A DNA stretch of 64,000 nt from Sphingomonas swuensis (GTDB lineage: Bacteria > Pseudomonadota > Alphaproteobacteria > Sphingomonadales > Sphingomonadaceae). Below, piece after piece: positions 24,711-37,667 of this stretch. The DNA is taken from the NCBI RefSeq assembly GCF_039538045.1, contig NZ_BAABBQ010000001.1:1324001-1388000 (forward strand). The letters are read 5' to 3'. Each line of letters opens with the position of its first letter. Position 1 is the first letter of the stretch. The notes beneath the pieces were generated by a model. That model made no database searches, had not been told where the DNA came from, and saw only the letters and a program-made list of their open reading frames with translations. Made by a program: the position numbers and the translations under genes.

Positions 24711-27609
24711 CGCCGGCCGCCGCCGCGTCTTTTCCATTCCCGCACAGGCGAGCTTCGCCGACGCGCTCGCCAGGGAGCTGGTCCGGCGCCATGCCGGCGA
24801 TCCGCTGGCGCTCGCCCGAGGCCGGATCCTGCTTCCCAACGCCCGCGCGGTGCGGACCGTCACCGAGGCCTTCGTCCGGGCGAGCGGGACGGGGCTTCTG
24901 CTTCCGCGGCTGATCCCGATCGGCGATCCCGCGCTCGACGAGCGGATCGGGGGCGCGCTCGAGCCACCGAGCGGCCCCGCCGTTCCGCCGGCGATCGACC
25001 CGCTCACCCGACAGGCCGAGCTCGCCCGAGCGGTGCTTCGCCGACGCGGGGGATCGAGCGCCGAGGCATGGCGGCTGGCCGGCGAGCTGGCCCGGACGCT
25101 CGACCAGCTTCTGATCGAGGAAGTGGAGGTCGCCAGGCTCCGGCAGATCGAGCCCGGCAACGCCGATCTCGCTTTCCACCAGACCAATGCGCTCGAGCAA
25201 TTGTCGGTCATCCTCGACGAATGGCCAGCGCAGTTGCGCGCGCTCGGACGGATCGACCTTGCCGACCGCCGCAACCTTTTGCTTCGTGACACCGCGCGGC
25301 GGTGGAAGGCGGTTCCGCCGGACGGCTTCACCATCGCCGCCGGAATCACGACGTCGGCCAAGTCGATCGCCGAACTGCTCGCCGTGGTCGCGGCGATGCC
25401 CGAGGGTGCGGTGGTCCTGCCCGGACTGGCCGACCGGCACCTGCTGTCCGACGCGCAATGGCAAGCGCTCGGCCTCGAGGAAGGGGAGCGCGACGAGCCG
25501 ACCCATCCGCAATATCATCTTAAGCTTCTGCTCGGACGGATGGGGGTGAACCGCGCCGAGGTCGAGGCGTGGCCGATCGACCCGGACAGCCGGAAGCGCT
25601 CGGGCCGTGCCCGGGTCGCCAGTCTGGCGCTCACTGCGGCACGGTTCAGTCATGAATGGCAAAAGGCTGGGCGCAGTGACCGCTCGCTCGGCGGTGTGCG
25701 GCTCGCCATCCTGCCCGACCCCGCTTCGGAGGCGCAGGCGATCGCGCTCGCGCTGCGCGAGGCGCTCGAGGTCGAGGGCCGCACCGCCGCGCTGGTGACC
25801 CCCGACCGAGCGCTTGCCCGCCGCGTCGGCGCTTTGCTCCGCCGGTGGGAGATCGTCGCCGACGACAGTGCCGGAACCCCGCTCGGCCAGACCCCGCCGG
25901 GGACCCTGCTGCTCGCCATCGCAGGGGCGGCCGCCGAGCGGCTCGGACCGGTCTCCTTGCTGGGGATGCTCGGCCATCCGCTGGTCCGCTCGGGCGAGGG
26001 GCGCAAGGAGTGGCTCGACGATGTGCGCGCGCTCGATCTCGGCCTCCGCGGACCGAGGCCTGCTGCCGGGATCGAGGGCATCGACCGGATGGTCGAGGGT
26101 TCGCGGCTGCGCGGGCTGGGTGAGGCGTGGAAGCGGCTCCGGCCCGCCGTCGAGCCGCTCGAAACCATGCTCGACGGCCCGCTCGACCTTGCCGCGCTCG
26201 CCGGCCGCCTGCGCGAGGCGGGGTCCGCGCTTGCCGGCGATGCGCTGTGGAGCGGACCCGCGGGCCGCGCCGCCGCCGATCTCCTTGCCGAGGTCGAGGC
26301 GAGCGCAAGCGCCGCGGCACTCGGCGTCCTCGCCGAGGATTCGGTGCCTCTGCTCCGGCTGCTGCTCGACGGACAGGCGATCCGTCCTCCCTACGGGCAG
26401 CACCCGCGGGTGCAGATCCTCGGCCTGCTCGAGGCACGGCTGGTCAAGACCGACCTGATGGTCCTCGGCGGCCTCAACGAGGGCAGCTGGCCCGCGACCC
26501 CGGCTCCCGATCCGTGGCTTCCGGTCAAACTCAAGAAGGAGCTGGAGCTCCCCGCGCCCGACACGAGGATCGGGCTTGCCGCGCACGACTTCGCGAGCCT
26601 GCTCTGCGCCCCCGAGGTGCTCCTGACCCGCGCCCGCCGCGACGGCCGTTCGCCGACGGTCAGCAGCCGGCTGCTGCTTCGCCTGCAGGCGCTGACCGGC
26701 GGCCTCCCGCGCGACCGGCGGCTCGAAGGCTATGCGGCGGCGCTTGATGAGCCTGCCGAGGAGCGGCCTGCCAAGCAACCCGCTCCGCGCCCGCCGGTCG
26801 CCGAGCGGCCCAAGCAGATCCGGGTCACCGACCTCGACCGACTGAAGTCCGACCCGTTCGCTTTCTATGCCCGCACGATGCTTGGCCTGAGTGCGCTCGA
26901 TCCCCTCGAGGCCGATCAGGATTCACGCTGGAAGGGGACGCTCGTCCACCTGATGATGGAGCAGTGGCTGAAGGAGGACGCCTGCGCGCCCGACCGGCTG
27001 CTCGACCGCGCCCGCCTGCTGCTCGCCGCCGACGACATTCACCCGATGCTCCGCGCGCTATGGGGACCGCGCCTCATCGAGGCGATCGGCAACTTCGCCG
27101 GGATCGAGGCTCGCCAGCAGGACGAGGGTCGGCGGCCGCTCGAGGCGGAGGCGGCGGGCGAAGCGACCATCTCCGGGGTGCGGCTATATGGCCGCGCAGA
27201 CCGGATCGACCGCGGCGCGGACGGGCGCCTCGTCATCCTCGACTACAAGACCGGCAGTCCGCCGACCCAGAAGCAGGTCGATGAAGGTTTCGCGCTCCAG
27301 CTCGGGCTGCTCGGCATGATCGCCGAGGCCGATGGATTCCGCGAGCTTCGCGGGGCAGCCGGCGGGTTCGAATATTGGTCTCTGGCGCGCGAGAAGAAGG
27401 GGGCGAAGAGGCCCGGCTACCGCCTTGCAATGGACCAGGGCGACCCCGCCGCCTTCCTTGCCACCGCGCGACAAGTGTTCGCCGAGGCGGTCGGGCGCTG
27501 GCTAACCGGCGACGATGCCTTCACCGCCAAGCTTCGCCCCGCCTACGCCCGCTACGACGATTATGATCAGCTGATGCGGCTGGAGGAGTGGGCCGGGCGC
27601 AAGCGCTAG
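24697..27609 (+). CDS. addB: Double-strand break repair protein AddB
   Basis: A 970-residue helicase-like nuclease subunit. The N-terminus shows an inactive-looking helicase core (GRILLPNARAVRTVTEAFV), the middle contains LGGLNEGSWPATPAPDPWL typical of AddB, and the C-terminal RecB-type nuclease is visible as YGRADRIDRGADGRL and LDYKTGSPPT. The four-cysteine iron-sulphur cluster of Bacillus AddB is absent. With AddA it resects DNA ends for RecA. The start is TTG at 24697, inside the last codons of murU; no ATG or GTG lies nearby. It is the fifth gene of the divL chain and converges on a 46-codon gene. Confidence 0.93.
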   Translation: MSATDAGRRRVFSIPAQASFADALARELVRRHAGDPLALARGRILLPNARAVRTVTEAFVRASGTGLLLPRLIPIGDPALDERIGGALEPPSGPAVPPAIDPLTRQAELARAVLRRRGGSSAEAWRLAGELARTLDQLLIEEVEVARLRQIEPGNADLAFHQTNALEQLSVILDEWPAQLRALGRIDLADRRNLLLRDTARRWKAVPPDGFTIAAGITTSAKSIAELLAVVAAMPEGAVVLPGLADRHLLSDAQWQALGLEEGERDEPTHPQYHLKLLLGRMGVNRAEVEAWPIDPDSRKRSGRARVASLALTAARFSHEWQKAGRSDRSLGGVRLAILPDPASEAQAIALALREALEVEGRTAALVTPDRALARRVGALLRRWEIVADDSAGTPLGQTPPGTLLLAIAGAAAERLGPVSLLGMLGHPLVRSGEGRKEWLDDVRALDLGLRGPRPAAGIEGIDRMVEGSRLRGLGEAWKRLRPAVEPLETMLDGPLDLAALAGRLREAGSALAGDALWSGPAGRAAADLLAEVEASASAAALGVLAEDSVPLLRLLLDGQAIRPPYGQHPRVQILGLLEARLVKTDLMVLGGLNEGSWPATPAPDPWLPVKLKKELELPAPDTRIGLAAHDFASLLCAPEVLLTRARRDGRSPTVSSRLLLRLQALTGGLPRDRRLEGYAAALDEPAEERPAKQPAPRPPVAERPKQIRVTDLDRLKSDPFAFYARTMLGLSALDPLEADQDSRWKGTLVHLMMEQWLKEDACAPDRLLDRARLLLAADDIHPMLRALWGPRLIEAIGNFAGIEARQQDEGRRPLEAEAAGEATISGVRLYGRADRIDRGADGRLVILDYKTGSPPTQKQVDEGFALQLGLLGMIAEADGFRELRGAAGGFEYWSLAREKKGAKRPGYRLAMDQGDPAAFLATARQVFAEAVGRWLTGDDAFTAKLRPAYARYDDYDQLMRLEEWAGRKR

Positions 27610-27615
27610 GCCCGC

Positions 27616-27756
27616 CTACTTCTTCTTGGCCTTGTGCGAGCGGGCATAGAGGAGGGCGGCGACGATCGCGGCGGAGCCAATTCCGACGGCGATTCCGGCC
27701 TTGAACGGCGTTCCCTCGCTGCCCTTGTCTGCACCTGTCTTGTCCTTGGCTGCCAC
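27616..27756 (-). CDS. Small single-pass membrane protein, 46 aa
   Basis: A short GTG-started gene (start 27756) with AGGAGA seven bases upstream. The peptide has a charged N-terminus (AAKDKTGADKGSEGTPFK), one membrane helix (AGIAVGIGSAAIVAALLYA) and a lysine-rich end (HKAKKK). I do not know a function; small positively tailed peptides of this form occur in other sphingomonads. It lies on the strand opposite addB and addA: its stop is 7 bp from the addB stop, and its start is 75 bp from the addA ATG. It therefore splits what is normally one addBA operon. Signal, frame length and ribosome site make it likely real. Confidence 0.7.
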   Translation of the reverse strand: MAAKDKTGADKGSEGTPFKAGIAVGIGSAAIVAALLYARSHKAKKK

Positions 27757-27830
27757 GCGTCAATCTCCTCTTGATGCGCCCCCATAAACGCATGGGCATC
27801 CGGGACGGAAGCGCTAAGAGAAAGCCCAAG

Positions 27831-30800
27831 ATGGCGCGCGTCACCAAACCCAAGAAGCTCCAGCCCGACCAGCTGGCGGCGGTCGATCCCTTCATCCACG
27901 CCTCGCTGTCGGCGAGCGCGGGGACGGGCAAGACCCAGGTGCTGACCGCCCGAGTGCTCCGCCTGCTGCTGGTCGGGGCGGCGCCCGAAAGCATCCTCTG
28001 CCTGACCTTCACCAAGGCCGCCGCGGCCGAGATGGCCGAGCGGGTCGGCCACCAGCTTGCCGCCTGGGTACGGCTCGACGACGACGATCTCGCGGACGCG
28101 CTGCAGGCGATCGGGGCCGAGCCGGGCAGGGAGGCGCTGGGAACCGCCCGCTCGCTGTTCGCGCGGGTGCTCGACTGTCCCGGCGGGCTCCGGATCCAGA
28201 CCATCCACAGCTTCTGCCAGACCCTGCTGTCGGCTTTCCCTGCCGAAGCCGAGATCGGTGCCGGCTTCCGCCCGATCGAGGGCCGCGAGGAGCAGGCGCT
28301 GGTCGAGCGTACGCTCGCCACCCTCGCCGAGCAGTCGGACCGAACCGACCGCGCCTTCCTCGCCGACCTCGAGGTGCTCGCCGACCGGATGAGCGAGGAG
28401 CAGGTGCGCTCCTATTTGCGGCAGTGCGCGGCGAGCGAGGGGCTCGAACCCTTCCGGCTCCCCGAGGCGGTTGAACCCGCGCTTCGCGGGCTGGTCGGGC
28501 TCCCGCCGGAGGACATCCAGGAGCTGGTCGCGCGGCGTTGCCACGACGACGTCTTCGATTGCGACACGCTGCAGCAATTCGTCGAAGCCAACCGGACCTG
28601 GGGCACGGCGAGCGGGCAGAAGATGGTCGAGCGGATCGAGGCCTGGCTTGCGCTTCCCTCTGACCAGCGCTGCGCCGACCTTTCGGACTTCGCGCATGCC
28701 ACGCTGCTGACCGGCAAGGGTGAGCGGCGCAAGGTCAAGTCGCTGATCAAGCACTGGCCGGAGGCCGAGGAAGGCTGCGACCGGCTGTGCGCCGAACTGG
28801 AGGAGCTGCTCTCGCTGCTCCGCCGCGACGCGCTGATCCGGACGATGGCCGCCGGGCTTCGCGCCGGTGCGCGCTTCGGAGTGGCCTATGCCGCGGCCAA
28901 GCGCGCCGGGGGGCTCGCCGACTTCGACGACCTCATTCGCTGGACCCGCGACCTTCTCGCGAAGCCGGGGATCGGCGAGTGGGTCAGGTTCAAGCTCGAC
29001 CGGCGGACCGACCACCTGCTGGTCGACGAGGCGCAGGACACCAATGCCGCCCAGTGGGCGATCGTGAAGGCGCTGGTCGAGGAATATTGGGCCGGGCAGG
29101 GGAGCGGGTCCGAGCATCGCACCCTGTTCATCGTCGGCGACTTCAAGCAGGCGATCTACGGCTTTCAGGGCACCGACCCGAAGGAGTTCGACGCCGCCCA
29201 GCGTTACTTCCGCGCCGCTGCCGAGGGCGGGCCGCTGCCGTTCAAGGACCTCTCGATCACCGCCAGCTTCCGTTCGAGCCAGGCGGTGCTGGACCTCGTC
29301 GACGAGGTGCTTCGCGAGGATGGTCCCGAGGCGCTCGGACTGACCCGCCCGCTCGAGCCGCACCGCGCCTTCCATGCCTCCCGGCCCGGCTCGGTCGAAC
29401 TGCTCGTGCCCTTCTCGCTCGAACTGCCCGAGGCCGAGGAGGACGACGGCGAGGAGCAATGGGAGGATGAGGATCGGCGTGCCTATGCCGACAGCCTCGC
29501 CGCCCGTATCGCCGCATTGATCGAGGAGGCGCCGCTGCTCGCCTCGACCCGGCGGCCGCTGACCGCCGGCGACATCCTGGTCCTGCTTCGGACCCGCAAC
29601 CTTGCCGGATTGCTGGTCGCGCGGCTGGCCGAGCATGGGGTTCCGACCGCCGGGGTGGATCGGCTGACCCTGTCGAAGCCGCTCGCGGTACGCGACCTGC
29701 TCTCCGCGATGCAGTTCGCGGTGCAGCCGCTCGACGACCTCAACCTGGCGGCGCTGCTGGTCTCGCCGCTGGTCGGCTGGAGCCAGGACGAGCTCTACGG
29801 CCTTGCCCATGGCGATCGCGCGCGCCTGTGGGTCGAGCTTGGCCGGCGGCGGGATGAGAACGCTCTTTATGCGACCACTCGGGCGAGCCTCCAGGAGCTG
29901 CTTGCCGCGGCTGACTATGAGGGCCCGCATGCCTTCCTCGAACGGATCCTGTCGGGCGCCATGGATGGCCGCCGTAAGCTGCTCGGTCGGCTCGGGCGCG
30001 ACAAGCGCGATCCGATCGGCGAGCTGGTCGCCGCGGCCCTGACCTTCGAGGCGCAGGAGAGCGCCGGCCTGCAGCGCTTCCTCCACTGGTTCGCCAGCGG
30101 TGAGGTCGAGGTGAAGCGCGATCCCGACGCCCGGCACAATGCGGTTCGGGTGATGACCGTTCACGGCGCGAAGGGATTGGAAGCGCCGGTGGTGATCATC
30201 GCCGATGCGACCGCCGACCCCGACCAGCTCGGCGCGATCAACCCGCCATTGCTGATCGACGGCGGGCAGGGGAGCTTCCCGGTGATCCGCCCGCGCAAGT
30301 CCGAGCTGTGCGAGCCCTTCACCAGCCGGGTCGAGGAAGAGAAGGAGCGCGACCGGCAGGAGCATCTGCGATTGGGCTATGTCGCGCTGACCCGCGCGGC
30401 CGAGCGACTGATCGTCGGTGGGCTGCAACCGCGGCGGGGCGAGATCAAGCCGCTGAGCTGGCACGCCAAGGTCCGCTCGGCGCTCGAGCGGCTCGGCGCG
30501 GAGGTGCTCGACGACGGCACGCTTCGACTGGCGCGGCACGGCCCGCCGGTACTCGTGGCCGAACGGCGCAGGATCGAGCTTCCGGCCAGGGTGCTGCCCG
30601 AGTGGGCGCGGAACCCGGCTCCCGTCGAGGCGCGCCCGCCGCGTCCGCTGGCGCCCTCGCAGCTCAGCCCCGACCGCGAGAGCAGCCCGCCACCGGGACC
30701 GGGTCTGCGCGCCGCGGCCGAGCGCGGTCGCCTCCTCCACGCGCTGTTCGAGCGGCTTCCCGCCACCGTGCCGTCCGAGCGGCGGGCGGCGGCGCTGGCA

Positions 30801-31244
30801 TGGCTCGAGCGCAACGCCGCGGTCGGCGACTTCGCGCAGCGGGTCGAGCTGGTCGATTCGGCGCTGTCAGTGATTGAGGATCCGGCCCATCGCGCGCTGT
30901 TCGCGCCCGACGCATTGGCCGAGGCGCCGATTGCCGCGACCCTGCGCGATGGCACCGTCATCGCCGGCACCGTCGATCGCCTGAGCGTGTCAGACGAGGT
31001 CGTCCGGGTGGTCGACTTCAAGACCGGGCGATCGGTCCCGGCGAGCCTTCGGCAGGTGCCCGACAGCCACTATCGGCAGATGGCCGCCTATGCCGAGGCG
31101 CTTGGCATCATCTTCCCCGGCAAGCGGATCGAGGCCGCTCTGCTCTACACCAGCGGGCCGCGGCTGATCCTTCTTCCGCTTGAGGACGTCGGGCACCCGA
31201 CCCATATGGGCGTCAACTCGAATCAGGAGACGACCTCCCCATGA
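27831..31244 (+). CDS. addA: Double-strand break repair helicase-nuclease AddA
   Basis: A 1137-residue UvrD/RecB-type enzyme. Walker A is [10 protein letters not shown] near residue 26-35, followed by [17 protein letters not shown] (motif Ia), [14 protein letters not shown] (motif II), [18 protein letters not shown] (motif III), [14 protein letters not shown] (motif V) and [11 protein letters not shown] (motif VI). The C-terminal nuclease carries VDFKTGR. It unwinds and degrades double-strand ends together with AddB. Start 27831 ([14 protein letters not shown]) follows family practice; an ATG at 27792 in frame is possible. The stop overlaps trxA (ATGA at 31241-31244). Confidence 0.94.
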   Translation: MARVTKPKKLQPDQLAAVDPFIHASLSASAGTGKTQVLTARVLRLLLVGAAPESILCLTFTKAAAAEMAERVGHQLAAWVRLDDDDLADALQAIGAEPGREALGTARSLFARVLDCPGGLRIQTIHSFCQTLLSAFPAEAEIGAGFRPIEGREEQALVERTLATLAEQSDRTDRAFLADLEVLADRMSEEQVRSYLRQCAASEGLEPFRLPEAVEPALRGLVGLPPEDIQELVARRCHDDVFDCDTLQQFVEANRTWGTASGQKMVERIEAWLALPSDQRCADLSDFAHATLLTGKGERRKVKSLIKHWPEAEEGCDRLCAELEELLSLLRRDALIRTMAAGLRAGARFGVAYAAAKRAGGLADFDDLIRWTRDLLAKPGIGEWVRFKLDRRTDHLLVDEAQDTNAAQWAIVKALVEEYWAGQGSGSEHRTLFIVGDFKQAIYGFQGTDPKEFDAAQRYFRAAAEGGPLPFKDLSITASFRSSQAVLDLVDEVLREDGPEALGLTRPLEPHRAFHASRPGSVELLVPFSLELPEAEEDDGEEQWEDEDRRAYADSLAARIAALIEEAPLLASTRRPLTAGDILVLLRTRNLAGLLVARLAEHGVPTAGVDRLTLSKPLAVRDLLSAMQFAVQPLDDLNLAALLVSPLVGWSQDELYGLAHGDRARLWVELGRRRDENALYATTRASLQELLAAADYEGPHAFLERILSGAMDGRRKLLGRLGRDKRDPIGELVAAALTFEAQESAGLQRFLHWFASGEVEVKRDPDARHNAVRVMTVHGAKGLEAPVVIIADATADPDQLGAINPPLLIDGGQGSFPVIRPRKSELCEPFTSRVEEEKERDRQEHLRLGYVALTRAAERLIVGGLQPRRGEIKPLSWHAKVRSALERLGAEVLDDGTLRLARHGPPVLVAERRRIELPARVLPEWARNPAPVEARPPRPLAPSQLSPDRESSPPPGPGLRAAAERGRLLHALFERLPATVPSERRAAALAWLERNAAVGDFAQRVELVDSALSVIEDPAHRALFAPDALAEAPIAATLRDGTVIAGTVDRLSVSDEVVRVVDFKTGRSVPASLRQVPDSHYRQMAAYAEALGIIFPGKRIEAALLYTSGPRLILLPLEDVGHPTHMGVNSNQETTSP

Positions 31245-31558
31245 CCAAGACCGTGACCGACCAGAGCTTCGCAACCGATGTCCTGGGCGCCGACAAGCCC
31301 GTACTCGTCGACTTCTGGGCGGAGTGGTGCGGTCCCTGCAAGATGATCGCCCCGGCGCTGGAGGAACTCAGCCAGACCATGGGCGAGCAGGTTACCATCG
31401 CCAAGCTCAACATCGACGAAAATCCCGATACGCCGGGCAAGTATGGCGTTCGCGGGATCCCCACCATGCTGCTGTTCAAGAATGGCGAGCCGGTCGCGCA
31501 GAAGGTCGGAGCGATGCCCAAGAGCCAGCTTGCCGCATGGCTTGAAGGCGTTCTGTAA
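31241..31558 (+). CDS. trxA: Thioredoxin 1
   Basis: A 105-residue cytoplasmic thioredoxin with the active site W-C30-G-P-C33-K and the cis-proline in [14 protein letters not shown]. It supplies reducing power to ribonucleotide reductase, peroxiredoxins and methionine sulphoxide reductases. It is translationally coupled to addA by a 4-bp overlap. The peroxiredoxin at 10580-11062 is a plausible client. Confidence 0.97.
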   Translation: MTKTVTDQSFATDVLGADKPVLVDFWAEWCGPCKMIAPALEELSQTMGEQVTIAKLNIDENPDTPGKYGVRGIPTMLLFKNGEPVAQKVGAMPKSQLAAWLEGVL

Positions 31559-31564
31559 GCTGTT

Positions 31565-31635
31565 CCCCGGCGAAAGCCGGGGTCCAGTTGCCTGCCGGCA
31601 GCAAGAAACGGACCGGGCTCCTGCCTTCGCGGGAG
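31565..31635. repeat. Extragenic palindromic (REP-like) pair
   Basis: CCCCGGCGAAAGCCGGGG (31565-31582) and CTCCTGCCTTCGCGGGAG (31618-31635), two short stem-loops 35 bp apart in the gap after trxA. The first is identical, in reverse complement, to 5901-5918. The pair sits in the 186-bp gap before secA and may end the trxA transcript, but no T tract follows. Confidence 0.7.
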
Positions 31636-31744
31636 AAGATGGCTTTGATTGACTAGCCCCCACCCCGAACCTACATCGCCGCCACTCTGAAAACGCTCGC
31701 GCGCGGGCGCCCGTTCACTTGCCTCGCGCCCACAAGGAAGTCTG

Positions 31745-34465
<2,721 letters not shown>

Positions 34466-34487
34466 GACCGAACCCATGAACCATCCT

Positions 34488-34568
34488 CGTCATCCCCGCG
34501 AAAGCGGGGATCCCGCTTCTTCTCCGCAGAGCCAAAGGAGCGGGACCCCCGCCTTGGCGGAGATGACG
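34488..34568. repeat. 81-bp REP-like palindrome at the 5' end of putA
   Basis: Outer arms CGTCATC (34488-34494) and GATGACG (34562-34568), with inner stems CCCCGCGAAAGCGGGG (34494-34509) and a second G/C hairpin. Translated in the putA frame it gives RHPRESGDPA, the usual reading of this class of element. The ATG at 34563 lies in the right outer arm. Confidence 0.8.
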
Positions 34569-37500
34569 GGGAAGGGTGGAGCCCTCGACCGCGCCGCCAT
34601 CCGCCGCGACTACCGCCGCGACGAGGAGCAGGTGGTTGCCGAGCGGCTCGAGCAGGCCCGTCTCGATCCCAAGCAGGAGCGCGAGGCCGAGGCGATCGCC
34701 CGGGCGCTGGTCGGCCATGTCCGGGGCTCCAAGCCCGCAGGGCTCGACGCCTTCCTCCACGCCTACGATCTCGGCTCGGACGAGGGCATCGCGCTGATGT
34801 GCCTCGCCGAGGCCCTGCTCCGGATTCCCGACGCACGCACCGCCGACGAGCTGATCCACGACAAATTGTCCGGTCCCGACTGGTCGGAGAAGATGGGCGA
34901 GTCGCACTCGCCATTCGTCAACGCCGCGACCTTCTCGCTGCTGCTGACGGGCAAGGTCCTCGACGGTGCCAACGACCGCACCGCCAGCTGGACCGCCGCG
35001 CTCGGCCGGGCGGTCGGGCGGCTCGGGGAGCCGGTCATCCGCACCGCGGTCGGCCAGGCGATGAAGATCCTCGGCGGCCAGTTCGTCTTCGGCCGGACGA
35101 TCGACGAGGCCTTGAGCCGCGCCGCGCCCGAGCGGAAGAAGGGGCTGAGCCACAGCTTCGACATGCTCGGCGAGGCGGCTCGGACGATGGCCGACGCGCA
35201 GCGCTATGCCGAGGCCTACCGCGGTGCGATCCGCCGGATCGCAGCCGAGGCTGGCGAGGGCGTCGTCAACTCGCCCGGCATCTCGGTCAAGCTGTCGGCG
35301 CTCCACCCGCGCTACGAGGCGCTCCACGCCGAAGAGGCGAAGGCGCACATCCTGCCGATCCTGCGCGAGCTTGCCGGAATGGCGGCGGCGGCCGACGTCC
35401 ACCTGACGATCGACGCCGAGGAAGCCGACCGGCTCGAGCTTCAGATGGACCTGCTCGCGGCGCTGGTTGCCGACGACAGCCTGTTCGCGGGCGGCTGGAC
35501 CGGTCTCGGAATCGCGCTCCAGGCCTATGCCAAGCGCGCGCTGCCGGTCACCCAGTGGGTGATCGACCTTGCCCGCGCGCACGGCCGCACGCTGATGGTC
35601 CGACTGGTCAAGGGCGCTTATTGGGACAGCGAGATCAAGGTCGCGCAGGTTGGCGGCTATGACGACTATCCGGTGTTCACCCGCAAGGTCGCGACCGACG
35701 TCTCCTATCTCGCCTGCGCCCGGCTGCTGCTAGCCGCGACCGACTGCATCTACCCCGCCTTCGCGACCCACAATGCGACAACCATCGGCGCGATCAAGGC
35801 GCAGGCGACCGCCCCGTTCGAGTTCCAGCGCCTCCACGGCATGGGCGAGGGCCTCTACGAGGGCCTGGCCAGGCTCGAGGCCGAGCTCGGGCAGCCGCAG
35901 ACCCCGGTCCGCATCTACGCGCCGGTCGGAAGCCACAAGGAACTGCTCGCCTATCTCGTCCGCCGCCTGCTCGAGAACGGCGCCAACTCCTCCTTCGTCA
36001 ATCGAATCGCCGACGCCGAGGTCGGATTGGACGAGCTGACCCGCGATCCCGTCGCGCAGCTTGCCGCCATGACGCCGCGCCGCAATCCGGCGATCCCCTG
36101 CCCGGGCGAGATGTTCGGCTCGGCCCGCCGCAACTCGTCGGGCTGCGACCTGACCGATCCCAACGTCCGCGAGCCGCTGCTCCGCCGGCTTGCCGAGCTC
36201 GAGAAGCGCCAGTGGACCGGGGGCGAGGGCAACGGAACCCGGGCGGCGATCCGCTCGCCGTTCGACACCGCGCAGCAGGTCGGCGAGGTCATCGAGACCA
36301 GCCCGTCCGATCTCGACTCGATGCTCGGCCGCGCGGCCGCGGCGCAGAGTGGCTGGGACCAGCTCGGCGGCGAGGAGCGCGCGCGCCTGCTCGACCGCAC
36401 CGCCGACCTGTTCGAGGATCATCGCGAGGATTTCTACTCGCTCTGCATCCGCGAGGCGGGCAAGACCCTGCCCGACGCGGTGCTCGAAGTGCGCGAGGCC
36501 GTCGACTTCCTCCGCTACTATGCGGCCGAGGCGCGCCGCCTGGCGAAGCCGGTGCAGCTGCCCGGACCGACCGGCGAGCTCAACGAGCTCCGCCACCATG
36601 GCCGCGGCGTATGGGCCTGCATCAGCCCGTGGAACTTCCCGCTCGCCATCTTCACCGGCCCGGTCGCCGCCGCGCTCGCCGCGGGCAACGCAGCGATCGC
36701 CAAGCCCGCCGAGCAGACCCCGCTGATCGGCGCGCTCGCGATCCGGCTGATGCACCAGGCCGGGATCCCCGCCGACGTCGTCCAGCTCGCCGTCGGTGAC
36801 GGTAGGGTCGGGGCCGCGCTGGTGGCGCACCGGCTGACCGCCGGGGTCGCCTTCACCGGCTCGACCGCGGTCGCCAAGGCGATCAACCGCACGCTTGCGG
36901 ACCGCGACGGTCCGATCGTCCCGCTGATCGCCGAGACCGGCGGGCAGAATGCGATGATCGTCGACAGCTCGGCGCTACCCGAGCAGGTCACCCGCGACGT
37001 CGTCGCCTCGGCCTTCCAGTCGGCGGGCCAGCGCTGCTCGGCGCTGCGCGTGCTGTTCGTCCAGGACGATGTCGCCGACACGATGCTGACGATGATCCGC
37101 GGCGCGATGGAAGCGCTGACGATCGGCGATCCGCGGCTTCCCACCACCGATGTCGGCCCGGTCATCGATGCCGACGCCAAGGCCGCGCTCGACGCGCATG
37201 TCGCCGAGCTCCGTGCCGCCGGGCGGATCGTCGCCGAACTGCCGCTGCCGGCGAATAACGGCAGCTTCGTCGCCCCGGTGATCGCCGAGCTGCCCAGCCT
37301 CGCCAGCCTCAAGGACGAGCATTTCGGGCCGGTCCTCCACGTCATCCGGTGGAAGTCGGGCGAGCTCGATCATGTCATCGACCAGATCAATGCCACCGGC
37401 TTCGGCCTCACCCTCGGCCTTCAGAGCCGGATCGACACGGTGGCCGAGCAGGTCGCGCGGAAGGCTCGCGTCGGCAACCTCTACATCAATCGCAACCAGA

Positions 37501-37667
37501 TCGGCGCGGTGGTCGAGAGCCAGCCGTTCGGGGGCGAGGGGCTGAGCGGCACCGGGCCCAAGGCTGGCGGCCCGCACTACGTCGCGCGCTTCGCGACCGA
37601 ACGGGTGACCTGCATCGACACCACCGCGGCAGGCGGCAATGCCACGCTGATGGCGGCGATCGACTAG
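34563..37667 (+). CDS. putA: Bifunctional proline dehydrogenase / P5C dehydrogenase PutA
   Basis: A 1034-residue enzyme (from 34563) that oxidises proline to glutamate at the membrane. The proline-dehydrogenase half carries GISVKLSALHPRYE, RLVKGAYWDSEIK and FATHNATTIG; the aldehyde-dehydrogenase half carries ISPWNFPLAIFTGP, the general base E791 in AETGGQNA and the nucleophile C825 in SAGQRCSAL. There is no N-terminal ribbon-helix-helix, so it cannot repress its own promoter as E. coli PutA does. The start is uncertain: an earlier ATG (34476) would add 29 residues, mostly encoded by a palindromic repeat, while 34563 lies inside that repeat. The stop shares CTAG with the convergent VIT gene. 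Confidence 0.93.
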   Translation: MTGKGGALDRAAIRRDYRRDEEQVVAERLEQARLDPKQEREAEAIARALVGHVRGSKPAGLDAFLHAYDLGSDEGIALMCLAEALLRIPDARTADELIHDKLSGPDWSEKMGESHSPFVNAATFSLLLTGKVLDGANDRTASWTAALGRAVGRLGEPVIRTAVGQAMKILGGQFVFGRTIDEALSRAAPERKKGLSHSFDMLGEAARTMADAQRYAEAYRGAIRRIAAEAGEGVVNSPGISVKLSALHPRYEALHAEEAKAHILPILRELAGMAAAADVHLTIDAEEADRLELQMDLLAALVADDSLFAGGWTGLGIALQAYAKRALPVTQWVIDLARAHGRTLMVRLVKGAYWDSEIKVAQVGGYDDYPVFTRKVATDVSYLACARLLLAATDCIYPAFATHNATTIGAIKAQATAPFEFQRLHGMGEGLYEGLARLEAELGQPQTPVRIYAPVGSHKELLAYLVRRLLENGANSSFVNRIADAEVGLDELTRDPVAQLAAMTPRRNPAIPCPGEMFGSARRNSSGCDLTDPNVREPLLRRLAELEKRQWTGGEGNGTRAAIRSPFDTAQQVGEVIETSPSDLDSMLGRAAAAQSGWDQLGGEERARLLDRTADLFEDHREDFYSLCIREAGKTLPDAVLEVREAVDFLRYYAAEARRLAKPVQLPGPTGELNELRHHGRGVWACISPWNFPLAIFTGPVAAALAAGNAAIAKPAEQTPLIGALAIRLMHQAGIPADVVQLAVGDGRVGAALVAHRLTAGVAFTGSTAVAKAINRTLADRDGPIVPLIAETGGQNAMIVDSSALPEQVTRDVVASAFQSAGQRCSALRVLFVQDDVADTMLTMIRGAMEALTIGDPRLPTTDVGPVIDADAKAALDAHVAELRAAGRIVAELPLPANNGSFVAPVIAELPSLASLKDEHFGPVLHVIRWKSGELDHVIDQINATGFGLTLGLQSRIDTVAEQVARKARVGNLYINRNQIGAVVESQPFGGEGLSGTGPKAGGPHYVARFATERVTCIDTTAAGGNATLMAAID

